A stretch of DNA of 64,000 nucleotides, taken from NCBI GenBank assembly GCA_031763025.1, contig JASSKH010000050.1:1-64000 (forward strand), read 5' to 3'. The translations under genes were made by a program, and so were the position numbers. The notes below the pieces were generated by a model that was not told the DNA's origin, did not search any database, and worked only from the letters and a program-made list of their open reading frames with translations. Every line of letters starts with the position of its first letter. Within the stretch, counting starts at the first letter, position 1. Below, in pieces: positions 1 to 11,314 of this stretch. This DNA is from Macrocystis pyrifera (Eukaryota > Sar > Phaeophyceae > Laminariales > Laminariaceae).

Positions 1-3000
1 TCGACCACTACACACTGCAGTACGTACTTGGCGAACATACACAGCAGTACCAAGAAACCTGTTTTCGTCTCAGCTCATGCCCATAACTCTACAATCATCA
101 GCAGTAGTACCGAGGCAACAGACGCTGGACGACGGGGTGTTCTACTCTGCAGTCCAGTCAGTATTTTTCTCAAATCTGCGCAATGCATATTCAGGACCAT
201 ACTACTTCTGTTGCTATACTCGCATGATGTATTTCGCCGTCCACAGCTATCTTGCCTTTTGGAACGTAGCAACTAGCACGGGTTGGGCTGCACAGCTGCT
301 ACACATCAGTCCAATAACTCAAAACGAGATACCCGCATACAAATATTTAAACATGCGAAATGCCGCATTCAGACGTGTTGCTGTAGCTGGGCACAAGGGT
401 TCATTTCAACACGTACAACTCTTTCTGCTGTACTTGCTCGGTTCTACCAGCACCAGACCAACGCAATGCCAAAACTCAGCAATAGGGTGGGCAATTCAAT
501 CCTCGTACTGTATATGATACGTAATGACTTCAAAAAGGTGCACCTGGGCGAAGGGTCTTCTTGCAGTCGTTGACCTTAAATCATTCGCACGTATCTCAAC
601 TAAATTCTAGAGTACCTTTACCCTTTTCGTTTCAAACTCGCACTCGTATCAATGCCCAACCAGAGCCCTCGACCAGTCAACTACAAAACAGACATACGTC
701 ATAGTCCTGCAGTACGTTTACAGGAGAAACTTGAGTGAGGAGTGTGTGTACAGGACAACTCGAACTTCAGTGAGAGAAGCTATATGCGTATACGTCTGTG
801 CATCTCCTTCCATTTCCAACATTCCCAATCTCAATCTCCAATGTTCGGAGATTACCTACCATTCTTAAATCGATAAACAATCTATCTAAAGACGGAAATC
901 ACCACTTCAATCAATCATCAAAATCAAACGTGCCCGCCGCGGACATAAGTCCTTGCTGGTGGCGCCTCGGTTCCTTCTCTTTCATCCTCTTTCTCTTGGG
1001 GCAGCGCATCCTGTCGCGCCCGTGTGCTGATTCCGAACAGACCATGCAAGCTCCTCCCCCTGCGCCCATCCTCACTCTCTCCCTCGTCTCCTTCTTCTCC
1101 TGCGGGATGGTGCTTCAGAAGTCCAGCCGAACGATTATGCTAAAACACTTTCAGCGTCGCTCCCGTGGTCTCCACCTCCCTCCCCGGCTCCCGCCAAACT
1201 CCCTATTTCATCCTCTCTTATTTTTTTACTTTCTACTTCTACCTCGCCAGCGCAAAGCGAACCCACAGATTCAAGCAGATGCCTGGCTTTCCTGGGGTGT
1301 TGCAGCAGCGACGGTTACGCGGCGGTCGAGACCACGGCGGCGGCAGCGGCGGTAGCGAAGACGGCGGTTGCGGCGGCGGTGGTCACGACGGCGGCGGTAA
1401 CGGTGGTTACTCTGTGCGCTTCATCGTCGCGACAAACTGAAGCAATCCTCTGACTGCTGACGTTTTTGACGGTGGTGCTGGAGCTGCTGCCGCCCCTGCA
1501 ACTGCTGCTCTCCAGCGCCTTCGCCACCAGTGCCAAGCGAATCTACAATGCCCGGCTTACGCATGGCCCTGCTGGGATGGCCGTTGCTTCTAGTGCGGCA
1601 TCTCCTGCCTCTCCTCTCACGTCCGTTCCTCCATGACCTCGATCTCTTCTTCTAAATTCATACGCTGGCTCCCTGACTATCAATAAGCACATCATCTAAG
1701 AATAGACATTCCCACCACTCTAGGTTGACCTGGGCTACTCTTGCCAATAGAAGATCACCGGCTTTCACTAGTGTGTTGATTGATCTTCAAAGGCTAGAAG
1801 CAGCTGGCACGGGAACGCGTGGCTGACTCCAGACATAGCACGGAACTCCTCTTATATTACATCCTCGCTGTCGAGATGACTCGCCTCATATGCAGTACGA
1901 AGTTACACCTGACGAGTGGCATTGGTGGGCACACAGTACCCCGATATCCCTATACCCTACTACCTTTCCAGCATGGAACTCCTCAATATATGATGTATTT
2001 ATATATTTCGTGTTTCTGAGTACCATCAACAGTACCTCCTTCAGTTGGGGCCCTGCAAGGATCTGTGGTGAATCAGAAAGATATATTTTCCCAAATGTGA
2101 TAGCTCCGCATCAAGTTACTACTGTACCATATGTACAGTGGGTTGTCAACGAAAATCAAACTCGCTGTGCTGTAGCAGTTCGGCAAAGCTCCAGTCTAGT
2201 CCTACAAGTATACAAGATCCATGCTCAATTCTTGCAGCAGTGCACGCGGTTGATAGGGGTCGGTGTTATGGTTGATAGGGCGACCGCTCTGTCTGCTGGT
2301 ATCATACGCCCAGTTCATGCGGTTGGCACTCGTAATAATCCTTGATTGGTCCTGAGAATCATAAGAAGGGAGAGACAGGGGGATTTCTCAGTTTTTCTGC
2401 AGACGGACTACACCGAGCAGCGCACCTGATATCGCAGCTGTTCTTCGAGTCTCCACCTCAATTAGGCTCGCTCATTATGTAGGGCACAACCGGGCATCCA
2501 AAAATGTCATGTTTCCGAGGTTTATAAAAAAACAAACAAGATGGATAAATGAGCTCAAAAACCAAAAATAACGTTGGTTTCAGGAAATGTTCGCGGAACC
2601 AATCGTTTTTTTTTGACGGTTTCAACAAAAAAATATGTATGTACGCCGCGGAATTCTCTAGGATAATCCAGACCATATGGTACCACATGTCCTTGAATTT
2701 TTGCGAGGTGGCGACGTGGCCAGGCGGCCACGCTCAAGGTGCTAAATCGCCAGGCGACCAGGTGAGGTGCCAACTGTTGTATACATCATAGAACGTTCGA
2801 AAAGTTGCTGCTGTTCTTTCTTGGGTGGGTTCCATAGTCCTGCTTTGGGCTACAGCCGGGGTGAACGCATCCCCGCGGTGACGTTCCAGATTTCGCAATT
2901 TGAATGCCCAGAGCACGCGCTACGGAACCCGGCCGGGAACCACACCAATACCGTGGTGTACATGCGCCCCCCGTGTGCGCGCCGTAGCCAAGAGCGCGAG
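1..3000. other. Gene-free stretch, no recognisable coding sequence
   Basis: I see only short overlapping reading frames on both strands (longest about 185 codons, at 798-1355), with no family motifs, no conserved exon structure and no copy elsewhere in the window. GTAC-containing words are frequent, as they are across the window. The 798-1355 frame runs into the GGC-rich tract at 1318-1410 and looks compositional rather than genic. Unannotated exons of a divergent gene cannot be excluded. Confidence 0.5.
1318..1410. repeat. GGC/GGT trinucleotide-rich low-complexity tract
   Basis: The tract is dominated by imperfect GGC, GGT and GAC triplets. On the plus strand it reads as a Gly/Asp-rich peptide and on the minus strand as an Ala/Val/Thr-rich one. 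Open frames on both strands come from the triplet periodicity, so they are not evidence for a gene. Confidence 0.75.
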
Positions 3001-3018
3001 AAAAGGCCTGCAGCCCTG

Positions 3019-3334
3019 TTGAGGGTTGAGGGTGCTATTGTACTCGATTGTCGGCTGCATCTATGTAAAGGTATTTGTGATGTACGTAGAGACCTCAGGC
3101 ATGTTCCTGCGAAGGGACATTTCATGTGGACCACGTATCATGCCCGGACATCCACTTCTCAAATTATCTTACTTATGGGAAGCCTTCCCTGTGTGGCCTT
3201 TCGCTCGGTTACCCTTCCTTCAACATATGGGACGACTATAATATTTATACGATACGCTTCTATATTTTCTTCTCTATCCCTGCATGGCCTGGGGAATACC
3301 CCTGACCAACCCACGGTTGGCACGGCAGGAGACA
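3019..3334 (+). repeat. Dispersed direct repeat, copy 1 (partner at 7836-8155)
   Basis: About 316 bp align in the same orientation with 7836-8155. Shared blocks include the stretch beginning TTGAGGGTGCT, the ACCACGTATCATGCCC block, the TGCATGGCCTGG block and the 3' end GGTTGGCACGGCAGGAGACA. Small indels and frequent substitutions show old copies. No open frame is shared, so this is an unclassified dispersed repeat, not a gene. Confidence 0.75.
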
Positions 3335-3401
3335 TGCTAGCGTTTTTCTCTCAGCTCCAAATTTAATTCGGGTTTGAACGGAGAGTCTCACGCGAGGGCG
3401 T

Positions 3402-3755
3402 GTGAGCGGCTCTGGTCTAGTGGGTGACTCGAGACAGGTCGACAGGATCGCCCGCCTGGAATACCAAATTCTCAGGCTGCATATTCGGGAGGAGTTACTA
3501 CAAGCAGAGGAGAGAGCCCGGGCGGAGAGGCGGCAGCAGAAACTTGAGCATGGTGGAGGGATGGAAGAGGAACCGGACTACGAGAGGCAGTGCCGGCTGG
3601 ATCAACAGTGGCAGCAGCAGCGGCAAAATCTTTGCGAGCTACAGCAGAAGATTCGGCAGTGCAAGCAGCAGCAGCAACGGCAACACCTGGATCCCAAACA
3701 ACCACAGCCTCAACAGCAGCAACTTCAGCAGTACCAGCAGCCCGTACAACCATAG
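3402..3755 (+). CDS. Gln-rich coiled-coil ORF, function unknown
   Basis: A 117-codon frame. Residues about 10-60 have heptad-like spacing and are rich in Glu, Arg, Leu and Ala (REELLQAEERARAERRQQKL), as expected for a coiled coil. Residues about 68-117 are dominated by glutamine and end in a short Gln/Pro tract. The frame sits immediately after the dispersed repeat at 3019-3334, so it could belong to a mobile element, for example as a Gag or ORF1-like piece. It could also be an exon of a host gene. No catalytic motif is visible. The Gln tract gives long shadow frames in the other phases. I do not recognise the family, and the first ATG of the frame is only a convention. Confidence 0.3.
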   Translation: MSGSGLVGDSRQVDRIARLEYQILRLHIREELLQAEERARAERRQQKLEHGGGMEEEPDYERQCRLDQQWQQQRQNLCELQQKIRQCKQQQQRQHLDPKQPQPQQQQLQQYQQPVQP

Positions 3756-3849
3756 TCCAAGCAGCATTAAAGTTTTGGTTTGCATTTTCTGCTATTTGTG
3801 CCACCTCAATAGTATATATAGCAAGCTCTAGGAGAGCAACACAGAGGGA

Positions 3850-4560
3850 ATGAGGGTCGGCACGACCCAGGCCGTGGACGGCACGAACATCATCGACACA
3901 AGAGTGGCGGCAGACAATGCTGTGGCAGGAGCCGCGGCGGTGGCACACAACGTAAAAGCGCCGAGCCAGCCCCCGCTAGAGGGCGATAGGTTGAGACGGG
4001 ATGACAAAGCGGCTAGCCGAAGTGAGCAAGGTGCTCCTTCGAAATCGGCGACTATGGTCGCGGGATAAAATTCCCCGCGAACGAGAGAGAACGCATCAGA
4101 GGGTGTGTGTTTGGACAGGGGCAGGAGCCGCTACCTGGGAACAGACCATCACCGTCTAGGTCAGGCGAGGCACCACAAGAAATCAGCGAAAAAGAGGTTA
4201 AAGAGCAGCGACTGGTTAGGAAGGATTCGTTTGGGGGTACGCAGAAATAATCATTCTACCTGCGCCCAAGAGGAAGCCTCTTGATGAAAATATTGAGGGG
4301 GAGGACACGAGGACACCGGAAACGAAAGGGAGTCACCCCGAAAACGGCATCAAGGATCATGGGGAGAGCGAGGAGGGGGAGGGGAATAGGAGGACGAGCC
4401 CGGGTGTTGGGCTAGGGCCGGCACGGAGAGCAAGGTGGATGAGGGGCAATCGAGGGAGAGTCCGCATGGCTGACCGGGGGTTACCGAGCAGGCTGCGTCG
4501 GAGGACAACACTGAAGCGGACAAGAGTTAAAGAAAAGGACAAAGAGACCGAAAGTTGAAA
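3850..4560 (+). other. Possible decayed ORF tract (charged, low complexity)
   Basis: A 72-codon Ala/Val-rich frame at 3850-4068 is followed, in another phase, by a Glu/Gly/Arg-rich frame from about 4250 to 4557. The second contains PKRKPLDENIEGED and ends in a Lys/Arg-rich tail. Purine-rich, GAG/GGA-dominated composition distinguishes 4260-4560 from the AT-rich DNA after 4570. The pieces could be the interrupted 3' part of the unit beginning at 3402, but no splice signals tie them together convincingly. Confidence 0.2.
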
Positions 4561-4569
4561 GCTGGAAGC

Positions 4570-6480
4570 TTGATGGAAAAATTACAAGTAGTTTTTTTTT
4601 TTAATTTATTGCTTTGTTTGGTTTGGTCGGATGATTAGTTTACTGCATCGTACGCGTATTATTTCTGGGCCGACAATTTGAGATAAGATTGATTTGTTTT
4701 GCAAAGCTTATTTTTTAATCTCTGCTGTACCTTGCCCCCACCCTTCCGCCGAGCCCCCCACCCCCCTTGCGCATTGAGGTCGACCTGTCTTTGAGTGGAT
4801 CTGAAGTTGGTAGAGTGTGCGATGGGCGTCAGAGGTAGCCTAATCCGGTAATAACCTGCTGCCGTTCCCTGACGAGCATAGCTATGCTGTGCTGTTCCTT
4901 CGCAATGATATTAGGAAAATAAGATAACAGGACGAGGACTTTCTCCTTTTGGATGTATGCTTGACGCCTACTTGATGACCGAAATTAACATCTTCGTTGC
5001 TTTCACTTACTGCAGTTAATTGTCTACAGAATAAGTGGTATACGCTGCATGCGTGGGAACGCAGAATGGTTGCTTCACCTGCCAACAACACGTATCATAC
5101 TGCTTTCTGTTGATACGAGGATAGCATTGTTATTTGCGCAGATTCCAAGTTTAGTATTTATGAGATTTGTGTTGGTTATACATCGGGGGACCGTAGTGCG
5201 GCTCAACACTTGATACGTTCAAGCACTGGGTGAGCATCCTGATTTCTGGTTGATTCCGTCTACAGCAGTTTACGGCAGGGGATGCATGTTGTAGTTCATA
5301 TTTTGGAGTCGCTACCGTTGAGATTGACATGTACTCGGAGTTTTTCTGGGGTGGTATGATATGATCGCCAGGACAAAATATAATCTTATGCACAAAACGG
5401 CAACAAACAATAGTATACCCCCCCCCCCCCCCCCGCCCTTCCCCGCGACTTGGTGACTGACGCTGTATGCCCTCTCCCGAGCATGAGAGCAGGGGGTGAT
5501 ATGTTGATGTTACTCTCGCGCTCGGCATTGCGAATGAGAATTGATTTTTGAAGTTTGAGTTTTGACTCTCGGTTGGTACGGTAGAAGTTCCCTCCTGGTT
5601 TCTACACATGAAACTTGCACTAGTTCCTTGCTGGATTTATGGTGAGACCACTTGGTATGCAGTCGGAAACTAATATTGCAAAAGCCAGTTTCCGATCAAA
5701 GACAAACACTTGCATTCTTATGCAGTTAGTTGATAAAACACCTTTTCAATACAAGATTTTTCGATTATGATTTCCAACTGGACCAGACAATCGAAAAAAC
5801 AGAGATTTTCGATCCAACTCGCCAGTCGGACTCCTGCATCGGAAATGTTTGAACGTCTCGCCGCGTACTTGTACGGGTATCACACACCCACACAGCAACA
5901 CGACATACGACACGATCCCACACCACATTATTGTCGGCGACGCTGGCTTGGATGCTGTCACCTCTGCTGCTGCTCGGCGCAAGTCAGCGTGATACATCCT
6001 TGTCTACGCCCGTCAGCAGTTAACTGCCCCCGATGGCCGCAGTGCGCGGTATCGATCACCTTTCGCCAACTGCTGCGATGGCATTAGCTTTGGCGACTCT
6101 CGAACAAATCCAGCGCCACAAGGGCCTCGAGAACGTGATGGAAGAGAACGCATCACGCACGAAGCTCACACGCTGCTTGGGGAAGAAGCGAGGGATGACA
6201 TGCATATATGTATGGTCGGGCGCAGCAGCTGCAAGATGAAGGTCTCTGTGACCCCACCAGCATTATGGCGGAGCAGTTTCGAACCGGCTTTCGCCTGCCC
6301 TATTCTTTTTTCTTGCTCAATCTATTGAAAGTCATTCCCTTACATCAAACGTCTCCAGAAAAACACACAAAAACTATATATTCGATCCAACGGACGAGAA
6401 AAAGGGTATCTATTGATAATCCAGTCCGAACAATAACCGATCGGAAACCGGCTTTTTTCAGTCATACTTTTATAGAAGTG
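4570..6480. other. Intergenic, no supported gene
   Basis: AT-rich from 4570 to 4730, then mixed composition. It contains a 17-nt cytosine run at 5418-5434. The short piece around 5478-5500 (GAGCATGAGAGCAGGG) also occurs next to the repeat copy at 7823. Reading frames here are short and overlap on opposite strands. Confidence 0.5.
5418..5434. repeat. Homopolymer (C)17
   Basis: Uninterrupted run of 17 cytosines, followed by GCCCTTCCCCGCG. It is prone to length error in sequencing, so nearby frame calls are unreliable. Confidence 0.95.
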
Positions 6481-6544
6481 GCCTGAGGATAACATTTGAG
6501 TTTTGGTTATTGGGCGGGGATTACTTTGATTTGGTGATGCTATA

Positions 6545-6845
6545 CACGTATGATAAAGACGGGAGTTATTTTCTGGACGGAGATGAGTAGATTAGTGGAC
6601 AGAGTTTTCTGAGGGGAGATATTCTTGAATTTGGTCACATTTCTTAACGATGATAAATACACGAGTTATTTTCTGGACGGAGATGAGTGGACAAGTGGAC
6701 AGAGTTTTCTGAGGCGAGGCTTTCTTGGATTTGGTAACACTTAACACTTGTGATTAATATATGCGTTCTTTTCTGGACGGAGATTAGAAAATTAATGTAC
6801 AGAATTTTCTGGAGGATTTCTTGGATTTGGTAGTACTTTACTATT
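6545..6845. repeat. Tandem repeat, three units of 100 bp
   Basis: The anchor TTCTGGACGGAGAT recurs at 6571, 6671 and 6771, exactly 100 bp apart each time. It is followed in each unit by GTGGACAGAGTTTTCTG or a variant, then by a GATTTGGT block. The third unit is more divergent and shows a small deletion after the anchor. The following sequence to about 6960 keeps a related GATTTGGATTTGAG texture but loses the period. Confidence 0.9.
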
Positions 6846-7835
6846 GTAATGAGAAATTAATGATTTGGATTTGAGACTGAGAGTGTGGTTTTCTGTCTGA
6901 GACCAAATATTTAGATTTTTGGCATTTGAGATTCTGGTTTTTGGCGGATTTGAGTTTGGACTCTAAGGCCATATTTTATGGAAGCCGGTTGTAATTTCTG
7001 GAATCGAGGTGTCAGCACCTTCGCAGGCGTGTTTGACCAGGGAAACGGGCGAATCGGGCACGCTTTTCTTGGAGTCCCACCAGCCATTTAGCGAGAGGCA
7101 TGCAACGCCGTCTGCCGTTTCTTCAGGATAGCAGCTTGAACATTTGTGGATACACTCCAGTTTCCTCTATTCAGTTTCGGACGCGATTTATCTGAAAAAG
7201 AGACTATTTTTTTTGGCTGAAATGTCCATGTACACCTGAAAATGCCTTGTTGGTTTTTTCATCTAAAAAAATGACAACATCATAAAAACATCGAACGACT
7301 CCCCTGGCGAAAAGAAAAACGGGTCTAAATACCTCTCCCCAAAGGACTGCAAGTATTCCGAGAAAAGATCGAGCCTGATTCGGTCGGACTACGGGTGTAA
7401 AATACGTAAAAGCACGCATGAAACACAGTGTCGGGTAAGTTTTTCGGTTTTCAAAACCCTCCCATAAGAGATGGCCTAATGTATCATTCTTCAAATCGAT
7501 TTTCAGGTTTGGAGTTTGGGATTCTACTGTTCAACTTGACTTGAATATTTGGTTTAGAGCTTCTGGTTAACCCTTGTTTCGACCCTATTTCACTTTAGTG
7601 ATGACTGTTGGACCAACCGCCACGGGAAGTCTGAGTGTTGATTACCGGGCCGATGTTGACGTTAAAACGAGAAAGGTTTGGAAATGTGATATTTGATATT
7701 TCATTTTTAATCTGAGATATCGGGGGTTGGGGTATTTGTTTTTTGGTAAGATAACTTGAATTCGAGTATATGGCTTGAACCACCGTGGTATGCTGGACGA
7801 TGCTTTGCTACCCCGCCTATCAAGCATGAGAGCAG

Positions 7836-8155
7836 GGTGTGTGTTGAGGGTGCTGCCATCCTCGATTGTAGGCTGCATCTGTGTAACGGTATTGATATAC
7901 GTAGATACCACAGGCATGTTCTTCCGAAGCTCCGAAGGAACACTTGATATGCACCACGTATCATGCCCAATTATTCACTTCTCGCATGATCCTACATACG
8001 GGGAGCCTTCTCTGTGTGGCCACCCGCTCGGCTACCCTTCCTTCTGTGCGGCGACTGTAACATACATATACGATAATCTTCTATCTTTTCTGCTCTATTA
8101 CTGCATGGCCTGGAGAGTACCCCTGACCAGCCCCCGGTTGGCACGGCAGGAGACA
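7836..8155 (+). repeat. Dispersed direct repeat, copy 2 (partner at 3019-3334)
   Basis: Same-orientation partner of 3019-3334, with the same order of blocks and the same 3' end (GGTTGGCACGGCAGGAGACA). The shadow frame of 245 codons that crosses it is not shared with copy 1, so I do not call it a gene. Confidence 0.75.
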
Positions 8156-8756
8156 AGTCCGAAGAGAAATCGTGGCCGATGCAAGTTGATGTACGAAAGA
8201 AGTCGGGAAATGAGAAATATGCCCCCGGAGGCACATGTATTAACGACGCCACCTGTGGAACATTATGTTGTTGCGCCCCTGGAACTGGGGGCACAGAAGG
8301 CTAAAGTACTCCCGGAAATACGCAGCATGATACAACGCGGGATGACAGCGACCGCACGATACCAGACTCTTATATGGGTTGTCTACGGCATGTGGTGCAG
8401 CGCTGTGTACAGCAGTTCGGCCGGTCATCGCTTCTCGCCCGACTTACAGACGTGTTCGTGCTCTCGATACGCAGGATCCCTCGAGACATTTTTTGGGGGC
8501 ACATCAAGCTAAACGCATCTTTGAAAATTGACTACTTGAAGCACGCCTCCAAGAGAAATAACGAAGACCGTAGGATGCCAGACCCACTGGAGGTTGTGTA
8601 CTTCATGTATTGCTGTCGTGTGTGTAGACGTACTGCCGGCCATCTATTCTGGCCCGATATATAGACGGGTTTTTGCACTCGATACTAAGGATATCTGCAG
8701 GAATGTTTGGTGAACACATCAACCGGAACGTGCCTCCAAAAAAAGTCAAATGAAGG

Positions 8757-8880
8757 CCGCCGCCACAAGCATTTTCATGATGAACGTGAGATTCAAACTC
8801 ACGGCCTGTGACCCATGTCCTGCCGATAGACGCCAGTGCTAGGTGCAAGGCATTGTCGACCTAAGGACCGACTGCTGCTA
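8757..8880 (-). repeat. tRNA-related SINE-like repeat
   Basis: Read on the minus strand, it carries a perfect T-arm-like hairpin: CGTGAG, loop TTTGAAT, CTCACG, matching a Pol III B box. An ATCATGAAAA tail follows. The copy at about 9285-9400 has the same layout and a related tail. No complete cloverleaf with paired acceptor arms can be drawn, so this is a tRNA-derived repeat and not a functional tRNA. Confidence 0.5.
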
Positions 8881-9284
8881 GCAGGTAATGCCTTTGGCCC
8901 GGGTCTGGCCACTCGCACAAGGCGCTTGACGATGCTCTTGGGTTAGTTGCTGCTCGCTTCACCAGATATCTTCTGAACGAAGGGGCGAGGCAAGTCATCA
9001 GAACGGCAGGTGATATAGTCTGGCAGGTATGATGTCAAAACGACGCAACAGGGGCGAATGTACACCATCACGGCTAGCCCATCCTGAAGGGCCGTATATG
9101 CAGATTAGTAAACAACTCAGGCACGAACCAAACCAGTCTTGAGCCCCCTTTCAGAACAGTGGGGTATTTGGTCTGCGTATGGGGCCGTACGTGCCTAGTC
9201 CGGTCTTCGAATCAACCTCTGAGGACCCAGGAAGACTGTTTATCAGATGCTTCACACGAAGATCGTTTTTCTTTTATAAGCGAT

Positions 9285-9400
9285 TTCATGGTGGGCATAA
9301 AATTCGAACTCATGATCAACCACCCATGTTCTGCCGAGAGACACCATTTGCTAAGGTCTTAGTCCGTTGGGCTAACGATAAACGCTTAACCAACTACCTA
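9285..9400 (-). repeat. tRNA-related SINE-like repeat
   Basis: On the minus strand an A-box-like TTAGCCCAACGGACTAAG is followed by a B-box-like GAGTTCGAATTT and then a CCACCATGAAAT tail. The A-box half matches the copy near 10265-10345 nearly base for base through GGACTAAGACCTTA. The acceptor arms do not pair, so it is not a functional tRNA. Confidence 0.55.
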
Positions 9401-9534
9401 GCTTATCTTAGCCTTAGAACACTCTCCTGGGGAGCGATGAACTGGAATACTGCGACCTCGCCGCCGATCACCTACGGCGTGCGTATGCGCTTGCGCGTCA
9501 ATATACGCGTTCATGGTCTCCGCAGGAATATAAG

Positions 9535-9792
9535 ATGCCTTCAGCCGTAAAACGGAAAGGTCTGCGAAAAGCAAGAGGGAGGCTGTCACAAGAACACGAT
9601 GTCGAGCGTGCCGTACTCCTGGGTAGGATCAAACGTGGCGGTATCCATCGTCCGCGCCAGATGTACGACGTGCCCGACGCGCAGCTCGTGTCTCGACACG
9701 AGCTGAATCAACTAGCGGAGATATATTTGTTGTCCGTCAGGAACAACGTGATTTCATTTCGCCCTCGTGACATTAATGGCGCCAGGCGTTAG
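9535..9792 (+). CDS. Short basic ORF, unknown
   Basis: An 85-codon frame with an Arg/Lys-rich N-terminus (MPSAVKRKGLRKARGR) and a more balanced C-terminal half. A second frame of 71 codons at 9767-9982 overlaps its end in another phase. The GC-rich, CG-dinucleotide-rich composition of 9440-9980 differs from the flanks and could mark an inserted or coding segment. No known domain is recognised, there is no second copy in the window, and no splice sites are obvious. Confidence 0.2.
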   Translation: MPSAVKRKGLRKARGRLSQEHDVERAVLLGRIKRGGIHRPRQMYDVPDAQLVSRHELNQLAEIYLLSVRNNVISFRPRDINGARR

Positions 9793-10231
9793 CATCGCAG
9801 GCGTGCATATTCCAAGGACGCATAAGCAGCGAGACGTAGATTCGCGAGGTTTCTCGCCTATAAGACGGGCGGCACGTCCGCCAGGCACGCCAGGAAACGC
9901 CAGAGCGGGGAGCGTTAACTTCCGCACGAGCGGGAGGATGCCGTCATCCTCTTACAACGGCGTTCGTTATGGGCTTATATGATAAGGGGACGTTTACTCA
10001 GAAATTAAATGCCGAAATAGGCGCAATTCGCCCTCTCCCGCGCGATATTTCATATGCCTTGACGAGGTCTGCTCTTTAACTTTTGTGTTTTAGCGCGCTC
10101 ATTGGGGGGTGCCTGTTGTGTGACTCCAAAATCGCAGCAGCGCGTCTGGTCTGCGAGGGGGTGTGAGTGCCAACCACGGTATAACAGGAACAACGGTACC
10201 GGGCTCGGGTGCCATGAACAGAAGGAGGGGT

Positions 10232-10345
10232 GATTACGAGGGCCGAACGCCCTCGGGTTCGACCGCACTAACCTGCCGTCGACGCCATTTGTTAAGGTCT
10301 TAGTCCGTTGAGCTATTGATAAAGGGGTAACCAATCGCCTGCTAC
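10232..10345 (-). repeat. tRNA-related SINE-like repeat (third copy)
   Basis: On the minus strand it has an A-box-like ATAGCTCAACGGACTAAG followed by ACCTTAACAAATGG, almost identical to the copy at 9285-9400. A B-box-like GGTCGAACCCG follows. The 3' half diverges from the other copies, so it is degenerate. Confidence 0.5.
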
Positions 10346-10969
10346 CTAATGTAATCCTTGTTCTAATTGTCTGCAAACCCCACCGAGAACCACGAGCCAT
10401 GAAGCCAGCCTTGCTGCGGGCTCCAAATTTCAAAACCCAAACCAGGCATCCCATTGGCCGATTGAAATTGTACGCATTGGCCCGACCCATGCCGGAGGCC
10501 GCTCGCTTTTTCTATATGGGTGGTATGCGAATTATGTCAGTTATAAAGCCAGCATAGCCACTGGTATCTGTACCAACAACGAACTGACCCTAAATCGACC
10601 GATAGCAATCTCGTAGAAGGCACGGCACGTTATTCTGGGGATGGATCGTTGATGTGCACGTGGTCGGTGGTTTCGTCATTTCGGTAGTCGTTTTTCTTCC
10701 GAGGCTAGTCCTTCCGGTCCCCCTTGGTTGGAGGTTTCCGGTTTTTCGAAAGCTGTTTTCCCTCCTGGGAAATACCGTTTGTGTCCCCCGGGTTGTCCAT
10801 GGCTTCAGTAGGCGTTTTCACTAAGATGTTGGGCCGCTCGCGTCCCTTCGTTTAGGGTTTCCGTTCATTCAGTAGATATTTTTGTTCTCGCCCCCTGCCG
10901 TTTTTATCCCCTGTTTGGGGGCTCCCCGGCTGGATGGCGTTGCTGCAGACCAACCGTTGTCCCGAAAAC

Positions 10970-11314
10970 CAGTAGTGGACAAACCTTGATAGTAGATCTT
11001 CCGGGGTAGCTAATTAGGCACTCTGATTGGCTAGGGGTATGTTTTACGCGGCTTAATCAACTTTCGAGTCTTTCCCAGCCACAGCATCCCGAGTCATCCC
11101 GAGTCAACCTAGAGTCTTCCCAAGCTCAGCATCCGCGCCGGCCGAGCCAACCTAGAGTCTTAACAAGCACAGCATCCCAGCACTGACCACTGGCATAGGG
11201 TTAGGGTTAGGGTTAGGGTTAGGGTTAGGGTTAGGGTTCGGGTCGGAGGGTCGGCTTCAGGCGTCCAACACAAAACCCCCATAAAGATCTACTATCAAGG
11301 TCTGTCCACCCCTC
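10970..11314. mobile_element. 345-bp inverted-repeat element (MITE-like) carrying TTAGGG repeats
   Basis: Flanked by CCCGAAAAC at 10961-10969 and 11315-11323, a 9-bp target duplication. Copy B of the host repeat carries the uninterrupted site (GTCCCGAAAACTGAAC, minus strand near 42945). Terminal inverted repeats of about 31 bp end in GGTTTGTCCACTACT versus GGTCTGTCCACCCCT and share AAGATCTACTATCAAGG. Inside are roughly three copies of a 50-bp unit (AGAGTCTT..AGC.CAGCATCC), then a telomere-type array. It has no ORF, so it must be non-autonomous. A 9-bp duplication would fit a Mutator-like source and 8 bp a hAT; the C run at the junction leaves one base ambiguous. Confidence 0.85.
11196..11238 (+). 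repeat. Internal (TTAGGG)n array, about 6.5 units
   Basis: Perfect head-to-tail TTAGGG units from 11196, ending in a TTCGGG variant. It lies inside the 345-bp inserted element rather than at a chromosome end, with unique and repeat DNA on both sides. The motif equals the telomere repeat used by many stramenopiles and animals. Confidence 0.9.

Noticed and set aside
7775..8512. A 245-codon plus-strand gene
   Set aside because: It crosses the dispersed repeat at 7836-8155, whose other copy is not open in the same frame.
11196..11238. A chromosome end (telomere)
   Set aside because: The array is short, lies inside a 345-bp element with inverted ends and a target duplication, and has repeat DNA on both sides.
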